Below are positions 44,167 to 53,290 of a DNA stretch of 64,000 bases, piece by piece. Both the position numbers and the translations under genes were made by a program. Within the stretch, counting starts at the first letter, position 1, and every line of letters starts with the position of its first letter. The notes beneath the pieces are model-generated. The model was not told where the DNA came from. It did no database searches and saw only the letters and a program-made list of their open reading frames with translations. The stretch is from Leptospiraceae bacterium (lineage in GTDB: Bacteria > Spirochaetota > Leptospiria > Leptospirales > Leptospiraceae). The stretch is from positions 186,001-250,000 of the forward strand of contig JACKPC010000001.1 of the NCBI GenBank assembly GCA_024233835.1, read 5' to 3'.

Positions 44167-45678
44167 TCAAAAAATGTGATTAAAGTTCATATAAACCTGA
44201 CCGGAGTTTTCTCTGGAACTGGCTACATCCACATAGATAATAGTGGATTGATTCCAGGCTATCCGTAAACCCACACCGGCAGAATATTTATAATCTTTCA
44301 GGCTGGCATTCTCAGCCCTATCCCAGACTCTACCAAAGTCAAAGAAAGGAACCAGATTGAAGGCAAAACCCGGTACTTCGTAAAATTTCCAGCGCACTTC
44401 CAGGTTTCCAAAACCCATAGCCGGTCCTACAAATCTATCCTGCATATAGCCTCTGAGAGTAGTTCTTCCACCCAGACCGGAAATGTTGGTTTCAGTTCCC
44501 CACATGTTTCTGTATTCAAAAAAGGGAGCATTTCCTTTTGTGTTCACAAAAGAAAGTTTTCCGGCCAGAACAAATTTCTCAAAAACTTTCGGGAAGGGGC
44601 TATAAAAGACCCGAACGGAATAAAACATTTTATTATACTGAAAGTCAGAACCTATAGCCTTTTCAGCCCTCTCATGGGTTACCTCTGCAAAAACTCCTTT
44701 ATTCGGATCGGGTTCAAAATCCCTGGTATCATAGACCAGTCCAAATCTGAGTAAGTTTATATATCCCCCATTATAACCGCTAATTTTTTTAGCTTCTGCA
44801 TCCTCGGTCAATTTAGTAGTACCCTGTACAGTAGGGACATTTACATTCATAAAAGCAATGTCCGTATTTCCATAATAGGGGTCTTTCGCCTCGAAAATTT
44901 GTCCATCATAGGGTTTTACATTGGCCTTTGAAAGCCGGGTGCCAAAAACAGCCCGCATAATTCCATCAAAGAAAGACCTTTCCAAACTAAAGTTAAACTG
45001 GGGATATTCCATATCGTATCGATAATATTTTTTATCCGTTACATAACCTGTTCGAAACGCCGGATTTTGACTCTGGATTAAACTATTAATTTGCTTATCA
45101 TCTACATATTGAGCCTCATACCCCCTTGCCGGTCTTCTATACGCCAGGGCTTCTTCTGTCTTATTAAATTTGGCGTTCGTCACCCTGTGTCCCGCCGGAT
45201 CGTTTCTGTCAGTATAACTCAGGGGAGTAAGAGTGGATTCACCAACTCCGAAAAAGAGGTTATTCGGATTGGAGTCATACACAAAACTGGAGCGAAGTCG
45301 AAACTTCGTATCGAAAATATAAGGAGAATCCAGATCGATAGAATGCCACTGAGCATTCTTCGTAGTATTCGAGTAGTGAAAGAAAATTCTGTGGCGATAG
45401 GGGGTGTATTCAAAAAAGGGGTCTTTTCTATCTTTATTATTAATAAGGTACAATCTACCCCCATAACCAAAACCGTTATTCGCATCAAAATAGACAAAAG
45501 GCATACCGGTCGGAAACCAGCCTTCTACCTTTTTTTCAGCATCTTCCTTTTTTAGGCGTTTCTTTTCAGAAATGGGAAAAGGAAGGCCCTGTTTTCCACT
45601 ATCTTCTGCTTCATCGGCGAATACAGAAGAGCTCAAAACGAAACCATAGATCAAAAAAATTGAGAGAAAGAACTTCAT
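44167..45678 (-). CDS. Outer-membrane beta-barrel, D15/Omp85-type surface antigen
   Basis: The 503-residue product has a signal peptide (LIYGFVLSSSVFADE). The rest is a long set of alternating strands ending in a C-terminal Phe (NFNHIF), typical of BAM substrates. 'GRTTLRGYMQDRFVGPAMGF' matches the (V/I)RGY-type loop L6 motif of the Omp85/BamA/TamA superfamily, and 'FNLVPFFDFGRVWD' is the following strand. No POTRA domains are present, so it is a barrel-only member of unknown cargo. It is upstream of the DUF1566 lipoprotein on the same strand. Confidence 0.85.
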   Translation of the reverse strand: MKFFLSIFLIYGFVLSSSVFADEAEDSGKQGLPFPISEKKRLKKEDAEKKVEGWFPTGMPFVYFDANNGFGYGGRLYLINNKDRKDPFFEYTPYRHRIFFHYSNTTKNAQWHSIDLDSPYIFDTKFRLRSSFVYDSNPNNLFFGVGESTLTPLSYTDRNDPAGHRVTNAKFNKTEEALAYRRPARGYEAQYVDDKQINSLIQSQNPAFRTGYVTDKKYYRYDMEYPQFNFSLERSFFDGIMRAVFGTRLSKANVKPYDGQIFEAKDPYYGNTDIAFMNVNVPTVQGTTKLTEDAEAKKISGYNGGYINLLRFGLVYDTRDFEPDPNKGVFAEVTHERAEKAIGSDFQYNKMFYSVRVFYSPFPKVFEKFVLAGKLSFVNTKGNAPFFEYRNMWGTETNISGLGGRTTLRGYMQDRFVGPAMGFGNLEVRWKFYEVPGFAFNLVPFFDFGRVWDRAENASLKDYKYSAGVGLRIAWNQSTIIYVDVASSRENSGQVYMNFNHIF

Positions 45679-45830
45679 TATTACTTGCCTTTGTTTTTTT
45701 TATCAAGAAGGGACTCTTATCTGAATGCCAGAATTATCAGTAGACAGAATCAGGGTCAAACACTTTAATATTTTTCTATTCAATAAATCCTTGCTAATTC
45801 AGGGTATACTGAAAGATAATTCTATTTACT

Positions 45831-46193
45831 ATGTCAGAAGATCACAGACATTCGATACGAGTCTATCCAAGAGACTTTAAAGACTATGATATATTCATTC
45901 AATTAGAATTTGGAGATTCTTATAACGGACACATGGGGAATGTTTCCGAAACCGGATTATGTTGCATTATGCCGGAACAATGCGAAGTCAGTACGGGTGA
46001 TGCCCTTTCCGGATACATACAACATATTCCTATGGGAGAGAGAATTTCCTTCAAAGGGACAGTTGTCTGGGAAAAATCTTACGAATTTCAAAAAAAAGTG
46101 AATCGCATGTTGGGCATTCATTTTGAAAAAGCGATTGTCCTTCCGGATCATTTATTTGCACTAAGTTTATCTGTAGAACCTCCCGATTTTTGA
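45831..46193 (+). CDS. PilZ-domain protein
   Basis: PilZ domains bind cyclic di-GMP. The 120 residues show both binding motifs: RHSIR (RxxxR) near residue 5 and NVSETG (D/NxSxxG) near residue 40, followed by barrel strands. A single-domain PilZ acts as an effector or adaptor. It is a lone gene, divergent from the outer-membrane barrel gene. No cyclic di-GMP synthase or phosphodiesterase is in the window. Confidence 0.86.
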   Translation: MSEDHRHSIRVYPRDFKDYDIFIQLEFGDSYNGHMGNVSETGLCCIMPEQCEVSTGDALSGYIQHIPMGERISFKGTVVWEKSYEFQKKVNRMLGIHFEKAIVLPDHLFALSLSVEPPDF

Positions 46194-46289
46194 ACTTATT
46201 GTCAAAATCTATCAAGTTTTATATTTATTTTATTCAAACTGATTTTTTTGAAAAAATAAACAGCTTGAATTGTCTAAGAAAGAAGGCCT

Positions 46290-48206
46290 ATGATTTTAAA
46301 TAAATATCGATTCTTACAACTTTCCTTTATCATTTCTCTTTTTTCCTATTGTTCTTCTCCCAAAGGCGCCCAGTTCAAAGGAGTTCTTAGCCTGGTTGGT
46401 GATATTGTAGGGAACAGCTCTACTTATACAGTTGGGGGTTCTGTTAGTGGTCTGAGTGGAACTTTAGTCATAATAAATAATGGGGGAGATTCTTTAAGCC
46501 TGAATTCGGATGGGAATTTCACGTTTCCAACTGCTTTAAACGATTTATCGACTTATGAGGTAAGCATATCGTCACAACCTACAGGTCAATTCTGTACCCT
46601 GAGCAACGGTTCCGGAACCATTGCTTCTGCAAATGTCAGCAATATATCCATTAGCTGTAGCAATTTTACGATTACATATTCTGCATCCGCTTATACCTAT
46701 AGCTTAAATACAGCTATTTCTACCCTGACACCAACAGTTACAGGGACAGTGACTTCCTGTACTTCCAGCCCCGCTCTTCCGACGGGATTATCTATTGATT
46801 CCGCTTGTGTAATTAGCGGAACTCCTACAGCCACACAGGTAGCCAGCAGCTACACCATTACGGCTACCGATTCAGTAGGAAATACTGCCAGTGCCGGTTT
46901 ATCAATTACCATAAACGCAGACCCTCCTTCTGCCCTGACTTATACAGGAAGTCCTTTTACTTTTACCCAGAATACAGCTATTTCTACCCAGACTCCGACA
47001 AAAACAGGAACCGTTACTTCCTGTACTTCCAACCCGACTCTTCCGAATGGACTATCTATTGATGCGACCACCTGTGCAATCAGCGGGACTCCTACTACTG
47101 CACAGGCTGCTACAACTTATACCATTACGGCAAGTAATACTTATGGTAGCACAACTGCGAGCATCAGCATTACAGTAAACGGGATAACTGCTCCCTCGGC
47201 CCTGACTTATACCGGAAGCCCCTATACATTTTTACAAAATGCAAGTATTTCAAGCCAGACACCGACGGTAACAGGAACCGTAACTTCCTGTACTTCCAGC
47301 CCCACTCTTCCGGCCGGATTATCTATCGATGCCAGCACCTGTGCGATAAGTGGAACTCCGAGCACTGTACAGGCTGCCATAACTTATACCATTACAGCAA
47401 GCAATGCAGGAGGAAGCACTACAGCCAGCATCAGTATTACCGTGAACTCTTTTAGCTACACAGGTTCTACTTTTGTATTTAAAGCCGGCACTGCCATCAA
47501 TTCTCTCAGTCCTACCGGTGTAGGAACAATTACTGCCTGCTCATCAACACCTACACTGCCTGCAGGTTTAAATTTATCTTCAAGTTGCGTAATCACAGGA
47601 ACGCCAGGTTCCGCTCAAACAGCCACAAATTATACCATTACAGCTACTATAAGCGGTGGAACTCCGAATACCACCATCAGTATAAAGGTAGCTTCTACTC
47701 TGTACCGGGTGTTTGTTACCTCTACTACCTACACAGGAGACTTGAAAACCCAGGGAGGAGCCGGGGACGGACCGGCCGGTGCAGACAACCTCTGTAATGC
47801 GGATGCCAATAAGCCTTCTACCGGAACCTATAAAGCCATTCTTTTTGCCTCAGGAATTAGAGAAGCAAATCCTACACCCAATAACTGGGTACTATACGCC
47901 AGTAGTACCTATGTCCGTGCTTCCGATTCAGCTCATATTTTTGATACGAATACTTCGAGAATTTTTACATTTGGAAATCTCACTTCTCCTTTTGACTCGG
48001 GCTCTCAAAAGGAATACTGGACAGGATTCAGGGGGGCTGGCTGGGAATGGGAATTGGGTTTATACACCTGTGTTAACTGGACTTCAAGCTCTTCTTTTGT
48101 TACAGGCAGGTTCGGACAGAGTGATGCAACAAACTACGATTCCATTTCCACAGGAATTACGAACACCCGTAACCAGCAAAAACATTTACTCTGTGCAGAA
48201 CAATAA
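46290..48206 (+). CDS. Surface lipoprotein with four Ig-like repeats and DUF1554 domain
   Basis: The 638-residue product has a signal peptide and lipobox (SLFSYCSS). After an N-terminal beta domain come four putative Ig (He_PIG) repeats of about 89 residues, each with 'AISxxTPTxTGTVTSCTS', 'LPxGLSID' and 'ISGTP' landmarks. The C-terminus (from about residue 470) is a DUF1554 domain ('YRVFVTSTTYTGDL', 'GADNLCNADANKP'), a family known in Leptospira. The product is likely surface-exposed and may bind host or environmental ligands; that is inference. Confidence 0.86.
   Translation: MILNKYRFLQLSFIISLFSYCSSPKGAQFKGVLSLVGDIVGNSSTYTVGGSVSGLSGTLVIINNGGDSLSLNSDGNFTFPTALNDLSTYEVSISSQPTGQFCTLSNGSGTIASANVSNISISCSNFTITYSASAYTYSLNTAISTLTPTVTGTVTSCTSSPALPTGLSIDSACVISGTPTATQVASSYTITATDSVGNTASAGLSITINADPPSALTYTGSPFTFTQNTAISTQTPTKTGTVTSCTSNPTLPNGLSIDATTCAISGTPTTAQAATTYTITASNTYGSTTASISITVNGITAPSALTYTGSPYTFLQNASISSQTPTVTGTVTSCTSSPTLPAGLSIDASTCAISGTPSTVQAAITYTITASNAGGSTTASISITVNSFSYTGSTFVFKAGTAINSLSPTGVGTITACSSTPTLPAGLNLSSSCVITGTPGSAQTATNYTITATISGGTPNTTISIKVASTLYRVFVTSTTYTGDLKTQGGAGDGPAGADNLCNADANKPSTGTYKAILFASGIREANPTPNNWVLYASSTYVRASDSAHIFDTNTSRIFTFGNLTSPFDSGSQKEYWTGFRGAGWEWELGLYTCVNWTSSSSFVTGRFGQSDATNYDSISTGITNTRNQQKHLLCAEQ
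46668..47695. repeat. Four tandem ~267-bp coding repeats (He_PIG domains)
   Basis: Repeats start near 46668, 46932, 47199 and 47453. Copies 2 and 3 are the most alike (GCCCTGACTTATAC start at 46932 and 47199, exactly 267 bp apart). Unequal crossing-over between copies could change domain number without frameshift. The fourth copy is the most diverged. Confidence 0.82.
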
Positions 48207-48208
48207 AA

Positions 48209-48245
48209 AGCCGGACGCACTAAGAGCGAGCCATCGATGGCTCGC
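48209..48245. repeat. Intergenic palindromic element (REP-like)
   Basis: A perfect 20-bp palindrome GCGAGCCATCGATGGCTCGC lies at 48226-48245. Before it, AGCCGGACGC at 48209-48218 is the reverse complement of a decamer at 53224-53233. It sits between convergent genes. The stem core AGCGAGCC recurs at 56725, so it belongs to a dispersed family. Confidence 0.72.
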
Positions 48246-48262
48246 CTGCCTATAAAAGCTAT

Positions 48263-49567
48263 TTATTTTGGTCGTAAGACTATATTCTCTTCTTTTTCTT
48301 TCTGGGCTTTGAGTGTCTCTTTGAATTTTAAAACTAAATTATCTTTCCATAGCATAAAAGGACGCTCTGCGAATAAATGAAAGATATACGAATAGAAAAG
48401 CGTAATAAAGCAGAGTGGTAAGAACCAGGCCAGGATATGCCAGTAAGTCAGGGAAGTTGTATAAATCGCATTTTTCCAAATCTTTGGTGTATATACCTGC
48501 ATGACAACAAGGTGAAGAAGGTAAGCTCCGTAGGAAAGTTTTGCTACGGGAGAGAAACCCTTCCAGGATAAAATCTTTTGTGGCAGGCTGCCTTCTCTGA
48601 GTGTTAAAATCATGATTACTCCCCAGGCTATACTGAATATATTGAAGCGTATCACCTGGGAAAAAAAGCCGGGTTTAAATTCATTTACAAAGATAGAATA
48701 AAAGAAAATGCTTAACCACATGGATAGATGAAGAGTTCGCCTGAGAATAACCCTTTCCATTAACCAATCAATCCAATGCTTTCGATTGTCATAAATATAG
48801 GCAGCAATAATTCCGTAAAAGACCGAGTCTATGTGTCCGTGAAAGGGATAATATACATAAGTATTATACGATATATTACCTTCCGGCATAAGCGCATAGA
48901 CTACATAAAAACGGTAAAGTAAGGGCAATAAGGCGAGACCGATTAGAGAACTCAGTTTATAACGCTCCGGGATAAAACGATAGACTCCCAGTAGAAAAAA
49001 AGGAAAAAGAAGATAAAATTGTTCTTCAAGGGCTAAGGACCAGCCGTGCACAACCGTCCTAGGCAGATAATTACTCAGGTAAAGAGCATCATTAATTAAC
49101 CAACTTTTCCAGAAAAGTTTGGTTTCATGCCCCGGTGGTAGAGAATTTATATACTTAGGTAAAAAATACCCCCCCCAGATAAGAAGGAAAATATAATAAG
49201 GAGGAAAAATTCGGAGAAGTCTTTTTATATAAAAAAACTTTATTGAAACAGTCCCGGTTCTTTGTAACTCCCGTAATAAGGGTCCGGAAATAAGGAATCC
49301 GCTTAAAACAAAAAACATATCCAGACAGGATGAACCATTTAATAAAAAGTTGGATATAAAGAAATTGATAGGTTCCTTCATGTCCCTAAATTCAGGTTTT
49401 AAAAAGGACTCATAGCCCCTGTAAAGGTGTGCATAAAAAAGCATAAATAACGCAATCGCTCGAATCCCGTTCAGAGAAGCCATTTCTCTCGGATCGACCC
49501 GGAACACATTGAAAAAATAATCATTCCAGAAGCTGTGCTTTTTCTTTTCTTCTATTGTTTGCGACAT
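48263..49567 (-). CDS. OafA-type membrane acyltransferase (acyltransferase_3)
   Basis: Such proteins transfer acyl groups (often acetyl) to surface sugars. The hydrophobic product has about ten helices and N-terminal 'GIRAIALFMLFYAHLYRGYE' with the key His of acyltransferase_3, then 'CLDMFFVLSGFLISGPLL' and 'VVHGWSLALEEQFYLLFPFF'. I chose the ATG at 49567 (434 residues, MSQTIEE...) because AAGGAAC lies 7 bp upstream; the frame could open 15 codons earlier. The acceptor, probably lipopolysaccharide or another glycan, is not known. Confidence 0.88.
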   Translation of the reverse strand: MSQTIEEKKKHSFWNDYFFNVFRVDPREMASLNGIRAIALFMLFYAHLYRGYESFLKPEFRDMKEPINFFISNFLLNGSSCLDMFFVLSGFLISGPLLRELQRTGTVSIKFFYIKRLLRIFPPYYIFLLIWGGYFLPKYINSLPPGHETKLFWKSWLINDALYLSNYLPRTVVHGWSLALEEQFYLLFPFFLLGVYRFIPERYKLSSLIGLALLPLLYRFYVVYALMPEGNISYNTYVYYPFHGHIDSVFYGIIAAYIYDNRKHWIDWLMERVILRRTLHLSMWLSIFFYSIFVNEFKPGFFSQVIRFNIFSIAWGVIMILTLREGSLPQKILSWKGFSPVAKLSYGAYLLHLVVMQVYTPKIWKNAIYTTSLTYWHILAWFLPLCFITLFYSYIFHLFAERPFMLWKDNLVLKFKETLKAQKEKEENIVLRPK

Positions 49568-49726
49568 ATTTAGTTCCTTATTTAGAAATAAAAATAGAAC
49601 CGTGTATTTCAATTCTTTTTTCTTTTTACAGGCTAAGTCATTTTTTTACAGCTTTTCTACAAGTGAAGAAAAAAGGATTGGACGAAAGTTTTTTTTCTGA
49701 GATCCTTAATCTGATTGGGAGTGAGA

Positions 49727-50452
49727 ATGAAGACGATCCTATTTTCTATTTTTATACTTTTTGTTACATCCTGTGCAAGCCAGTTTGAAAAAGAAAAACT
49801 CGCTTTTGAAAAAGATAAATTGACCTTCGATAAAGAGAAACTTGCTTTTGAGAAACAAAAATTCGACTGCGAAAGAAGGAATTTTAAATGTCCCTGCACT
49901 TCGAATTGCAATACGGAAACGAAAACCGCTCCCTGTACCTCCTGCGGAACGACTGTAATCATAGAAAAAAAAAAGCCGGATTGTGAAAGAATAAATCCTC
50001 CCGCTGATACAGAAATTCGTAAATTAGCCCAAAACGGAGGCTGGCACTATTCACCCGAGCAAATAAAAAATGGAATATGCAAAGGAGATCCGAAAGAAGC
50101 ATTTTATAAACTCTTTTCAAATACAGAAAGTTATGTAGCCGAAACCCAGGTTCCTGCTACAAAAAAAAGCAGTTGCATTAATAATGTCCTTTTTAGTGGA
50201 AAAGCTGTTTTGTATAAGTTAATGGAAGAAAGAACCGAAGAAAATAAACTCAGTTCTTCTGAAAGAGCCAGAGTAGATAAAGGAGAAATTCTTCGTGACA
50301 TTGTAAGCTATAATAAAGAAGCGAAAGGTAGAAGTTTTTATTATGAATGCTATCCGAGCGATTCCGCTCGCGCCTGGAATTCCTGTTCCTGTATTCTTTA
50401 TGCTTCCTACAGGAATGGTGAAGATGGTCTGGCACAGAGAATGAAACAATAA
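49727..50452 (+). CDS. Cys-rich lipoprotein with coiled-coil N-terminus
   Basis: The ATG at 49727 is preferred over an in-frame TTG at 49715 because GGGAGTGAG lies just upstream. The 241-residue product has a signal peptide with lipobox FVTSCAS. A heptad-like repeat follows (EKEKLAFEKDKLTFDKEKLA), then a Cys-rich segment (CPCTSNCNTET, CTSCG) and a globular end with more Cys. No family is recognised. The next gene starts 11 bp later, so both may be one unit. Confidence 0.66.
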   Translation: MKTILFSIFILFVTSCASQFEKEKLAFEKDKLTFDKEKLAFEKQKFDCERRNFKCPCTSNCNTETKTAPCTSCGTTVIIEKKKPDCERINPPADTEIRKLAQNGGWHYSPEQIKNGICKGDPKEAFYKLFSNTESYVAETQVPATKKSSCINNVLFSGKAVLYKLMEERTEENKLSSSERARVDKGEILRDIVSYNKEAKGRSFYYECYPSDSARAWNSCSCILYASYRNGEDGLAQRMKQ

Positions 50453-50463
50453 AGGAGTATAAG

Positions 50464-53163
50464 ATGAAACGAATATTAGTTTATTCTGTATTATTAGTTC
50501 TTTTTATTTTTTTTAATTTTGAAGTTTTTTCAAGACCCGGTGGAGGACGCAGTTATCGTTCTTCGAGTAGCGGTTCTTCTTCGAGAAGCAGTTCGTCTTA
50601 TCGAAGTAGCGGCTCTTCTTACAAAAGCAGTAGTGGTTCTTCATACAGAAGTAATTCCTCTTCTTCCTATAAAAGTAGTGGAAGCTCTTATTCTTCGGGT
50701 GGTTCTTATAGTTCGGGCTCTTCTGCTCCGCAATATAATTTTGTATCACTCTATGACCTGACTTCTTACTCGCTATCTATGGAGATTCTAAAAGACTCAT
50801 CTTTCAAGGCAGAAGAGAAATTTAGTAGTAGTTATATACCGACAAAAACCAATACCTATTTCTTGTATTCTATCCTCTTACCCAATGCTTCCCAAAACTC
50901 AGGAAATACGATTACTATTTTCAATACAGGTTCCGGTAAAACAGAAACGGCGAAAGAAGATTCATCTTTAAACAAAAACTATGCGGTATCAACTTCTATA
51001 CCGGTGCCGATGCTAAAAACACCCGGAACTTTTTCCATAATATATGCTAACTATGATCCTCTTCCTGAAATTCCGAAAGCTTCGGTATTTAAAGTTCCTG
51101 TTTATAGTCCTTCGGGTTATAAAACTCTCTTAAAAGAAACCACATTTTCTATTAAGTTTCCGGAAAATGTAAACCCGGAAGAAATAAAAGTAATCCCTTC
51201 CGGATTAGATGGGAAAGAACTCAAAAATAAGATTACCTACACTATTAGCAAAGGTTTAATTACAGGTAAAGCCATCATTACCGATCCAAAAGAAAATGCG
51301 ATTTTAAGCATTAGCTTTCCCGAAAATACCTTTGTACCGGATAGTATTTCCTTAAAAGAAAAAGGTTTTGATCGTTTTCTCGAAAAAAAGAAAATTGATC
51401 TAAACATTCTGGATGGTGGTTTCGTGGATGTAGAAGATGAATCCATATACTTTTTAAAAAGTAGCGGAACTGTTGCTGAATCCATTAGTCGATCCATATA
51501 TAGAAATTACTCTAAAGTTAGAAGCATTATAACCGGCGAAATTAAGACATCAGTTCGACCTTCTTCGATATTTTATCATAGCTATGATGTAAGTCTTTAT
51601 TGGTTTACTGCATCCGGCAATCCTATTAAAAAGATGTTTACAACTCATGGTTATATCAAGGAAGAGGATTCCTCTCCCGTGCTTCTCTGGGAAAGTCCAA
51701 AACAGGAATATTTCCCCACCGAAAAAATGGAAGTGAATATACAACTTCCCGGAAACGTGAAAGCTTCCAATATTAAAATCGAAGGAGAATTGCATTCTAA
51801 AAAACCGCTAAGAATTTTGAAAGAAGGAACAGTAGTAAGATTTCTAATGAGAAATTTATCTAAAGGAGATTACCTGAAAGTCAAATTGGTATTGCCTGAG
51901 GGTGCTGTGGGTTCCGGAAGTTTTTTTAAACTTGTAAAATTGAATTTACAGGATACCAGATTAACCAACCCATTTTTATTCTACTCTCCTTTTATACTGC
52001 TTCTCATCGGGATACCGATTGCTTTTCTGATACTCAAAAGAAAGAAAAATGCAGCTCCTGATACAAGCGGTCTGGTTCAGGCCAGGGCCAGCTCTGTAAG
52101 TTTTAGCTCAGACCCTGACTTCTCTCTCGATGACTTCTACAAGAAAGCTGAATGGACCTCCAATCAACTCACTTCCGCCTGGTTAAAAGGAGATATGTCT
52201 GTGGTACGAAGCCTTGTTTCTTCAGGAGTTTATAACCGTTTCCGGGTTCAGTTGGCTATCATGGATAAAGAAGGCATGAAAAACTTCATGAAAGATTATC
52301 GCTTATTATCCCTCAAAGTTATTACTTCCCTGGATGAATCTCCTCTGCAAAGCATCCACGTTTTACTTCGAGCCGAAGCAAGAGACATCAATCTGCCTAA
52401 AGATACTCCGAAAAAAGAAATAGAAAAAGAGCTAAATTTCTGCTCTGTAGAACCCTATGAAGAAGTCTGGTCTTTCGTGAGAAGTGCCGGGGCAAAAACG
52501 GTGCCGGGTAGAGACTTATTCTCTAATCGCTGTCCTTCCTGCGGCTCACCGGCTGACAAGTCAGCTCAATCTAACCGCTGTGAAAATTGTGGTTCCGTCT
52601 ATAACTCAGGCAAGTATGATTGGGTGCTATCCGAGATCACACAGACAGTGGAATGGTCTGAATCTGCCCTATCTTCTTCCGTTTCCGGCCTATCCGAGTT
52701 AAGAAAAGTAAACCCCGGAATCAGCCCGCAGGTAGTGGAAGATAGGACTTCTTATCTTTTCTGGAGATGGACCGAATCACGCCTGAAAGGAAATCCCGAC
52801 CCATTGCGCAGGGATGCAGTAGAGACCTATCTTTCCGAACTTCCAAAGTCTTCGGTACCTTTTTATGATATAGCAGTAGGTGCTGTAGATACACAGAGTT
52901 TAAAGCTGGACGGAAATTCGGCGATTGCTAAAGTGAAGGTGAAATGGAGTGCCGCTGATACAAAAGGTGCAGAGCCTTATTACAGAGAAAATACCTTTAC
53001 TATAATTTTGGAAGAAGCAAAAACCGAGCTTTTGGGATTTGCAGGTCACAGTTGTATAAGCTGCGGTTCACCTTTACCTGAATCAGATTCTCTGAGTTGT
53101 GAATACTGTGGTGCAGAAGTACCGGGTAAAGTAAAAGACTGGTTATTAAAAAGCGTAAATTAG
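50464..53163 (+). CDS. Ser-rich exported/membrane protein with Tim44-like domain and two zinc ribbons
   Basis: The 899-residue product has a signal peptide, then a low-complexity Ser/Gly/Tyr/Arg stretch (residues ~24-88), a large beta-rich part (~95-500), one membrane helix (~505-525, 'FYSPFILLLIGIPIAFLILK'), a Tim44-like domain (~555-665, 'FSLDDFYKKAEWTSNQL'), a CxxC-type zinc ribbon near 689 (CPSCGSPADKSAQSNRCENC) and a second at the C-terminus (CISCG ... CEYCG). The ribbons suggest the C-terminal half is cytosolic, the Ser-rich half extracytosolic. Related Tim44-type proteins with Ser-rich fronts occur in other bacteria; function unknown. Confidence 0.72.
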   Translation: MKRILVYSVLLVLFIFFNFEVFSRPGGGRSYRSSSSGSSSRSSSSYRSSGSSYKSSSGSSYRSNSSSSYKSSGSSYSSGGSYSSGSSAPQYNFVSLYDLTSYSLSMEILKDSSFKAEEKFSSSYIPTKTNTYFLYSILLPNASQNSGNTITIFNTGSGKTETAKEDSSLNKNYAVSTSIPVPMLKTPGTFSIIYANYDPLPEIPKASVFKVPVYSPSGYKTLLKETTFSIKFPENVNPEEIKVIPSGLDGKELKNKITYTISKGLITGKAIITDPKENAILSISFPENTFVPDSISLKEKGFDRFLEKKKIDLNILDGGFVDVEDESIYFLKSSGTVAESISRSIYRNYSKVRSIITGEIKTSVRPSSIFYHSYDVSLYWFTASGNPIKKMFTTHGYIKEEDSSPVLLWESPKQEYFPTEKMEVNIQLPGNVKASNIKIEGELHSKKPLRILKEGTVVRFLMRNLSKGDYLKVKLVLPEGAVGSGSFFKLVKLNLQDTRLTNPFLFYSPFILLLIGIPIAFLILKRKKNAAPDTSGLVQARASSVSFSSDPDFSLDDFYKKAEWTSNQLTSAWLKGDMSVVRSLVSSGVYNRFRVQLAIMDKEGMKNFMKDYRLLSLKVITSLDESPLQSIHVLLRAEARDINLPKDTPKKEIEKELNFCSVEPYEEVWSFVRSAGAKTVPGRDLFSNRCPSCGSPADKSAQSNRCENCGSVYNSGKYDWVLSEITQTVEWSESALSSSVSGLSELRKVNPGISPQVVEDRTSYLFWRWTESRLKGNPDPLRRDAVETYLSELPKSSVPFYDIAVGAVDTQSLKLDGNSAIAKVKVKWSAADTKGAEPYYRENTFTIILEEAKTELLGFAGHSCISCGSPLPESDSLSCEYCGAEVPGKVKDWLLKSVN

Positions 53164-53180
53164 ATCTTTATACCCTTCCC

Positions 53181-53233
53181 AGCCGGATGTGGTTGCTGAG
53201 CAAGCAAAGCGCGCCGAAGCACAGCGTCCGGCT
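53181..53233. repeat. GC-rich inverted-repeat element after the Tim44-like gene
   Basis: AGCCGGA (53181-53187) and TCCGGCT (53227-53233) frame a 39-bp GC-rich core containing TTGCTGAGCAA. GCGTCCGGCT at 53224-53233 is the reverse complement of AGCCGGACGC at 48209. Its GC content stands out against the AT-rich surroundings. It fits a dispersed palindromic repeat, and could end transcription of the gene before it. Confidence 0.6.
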
Positions 53234-53290
53234 GAACGGGGACCGAAGCATAGTTGTTGCCCGATAGCTCGTCTGCGATATACTTAAAAT

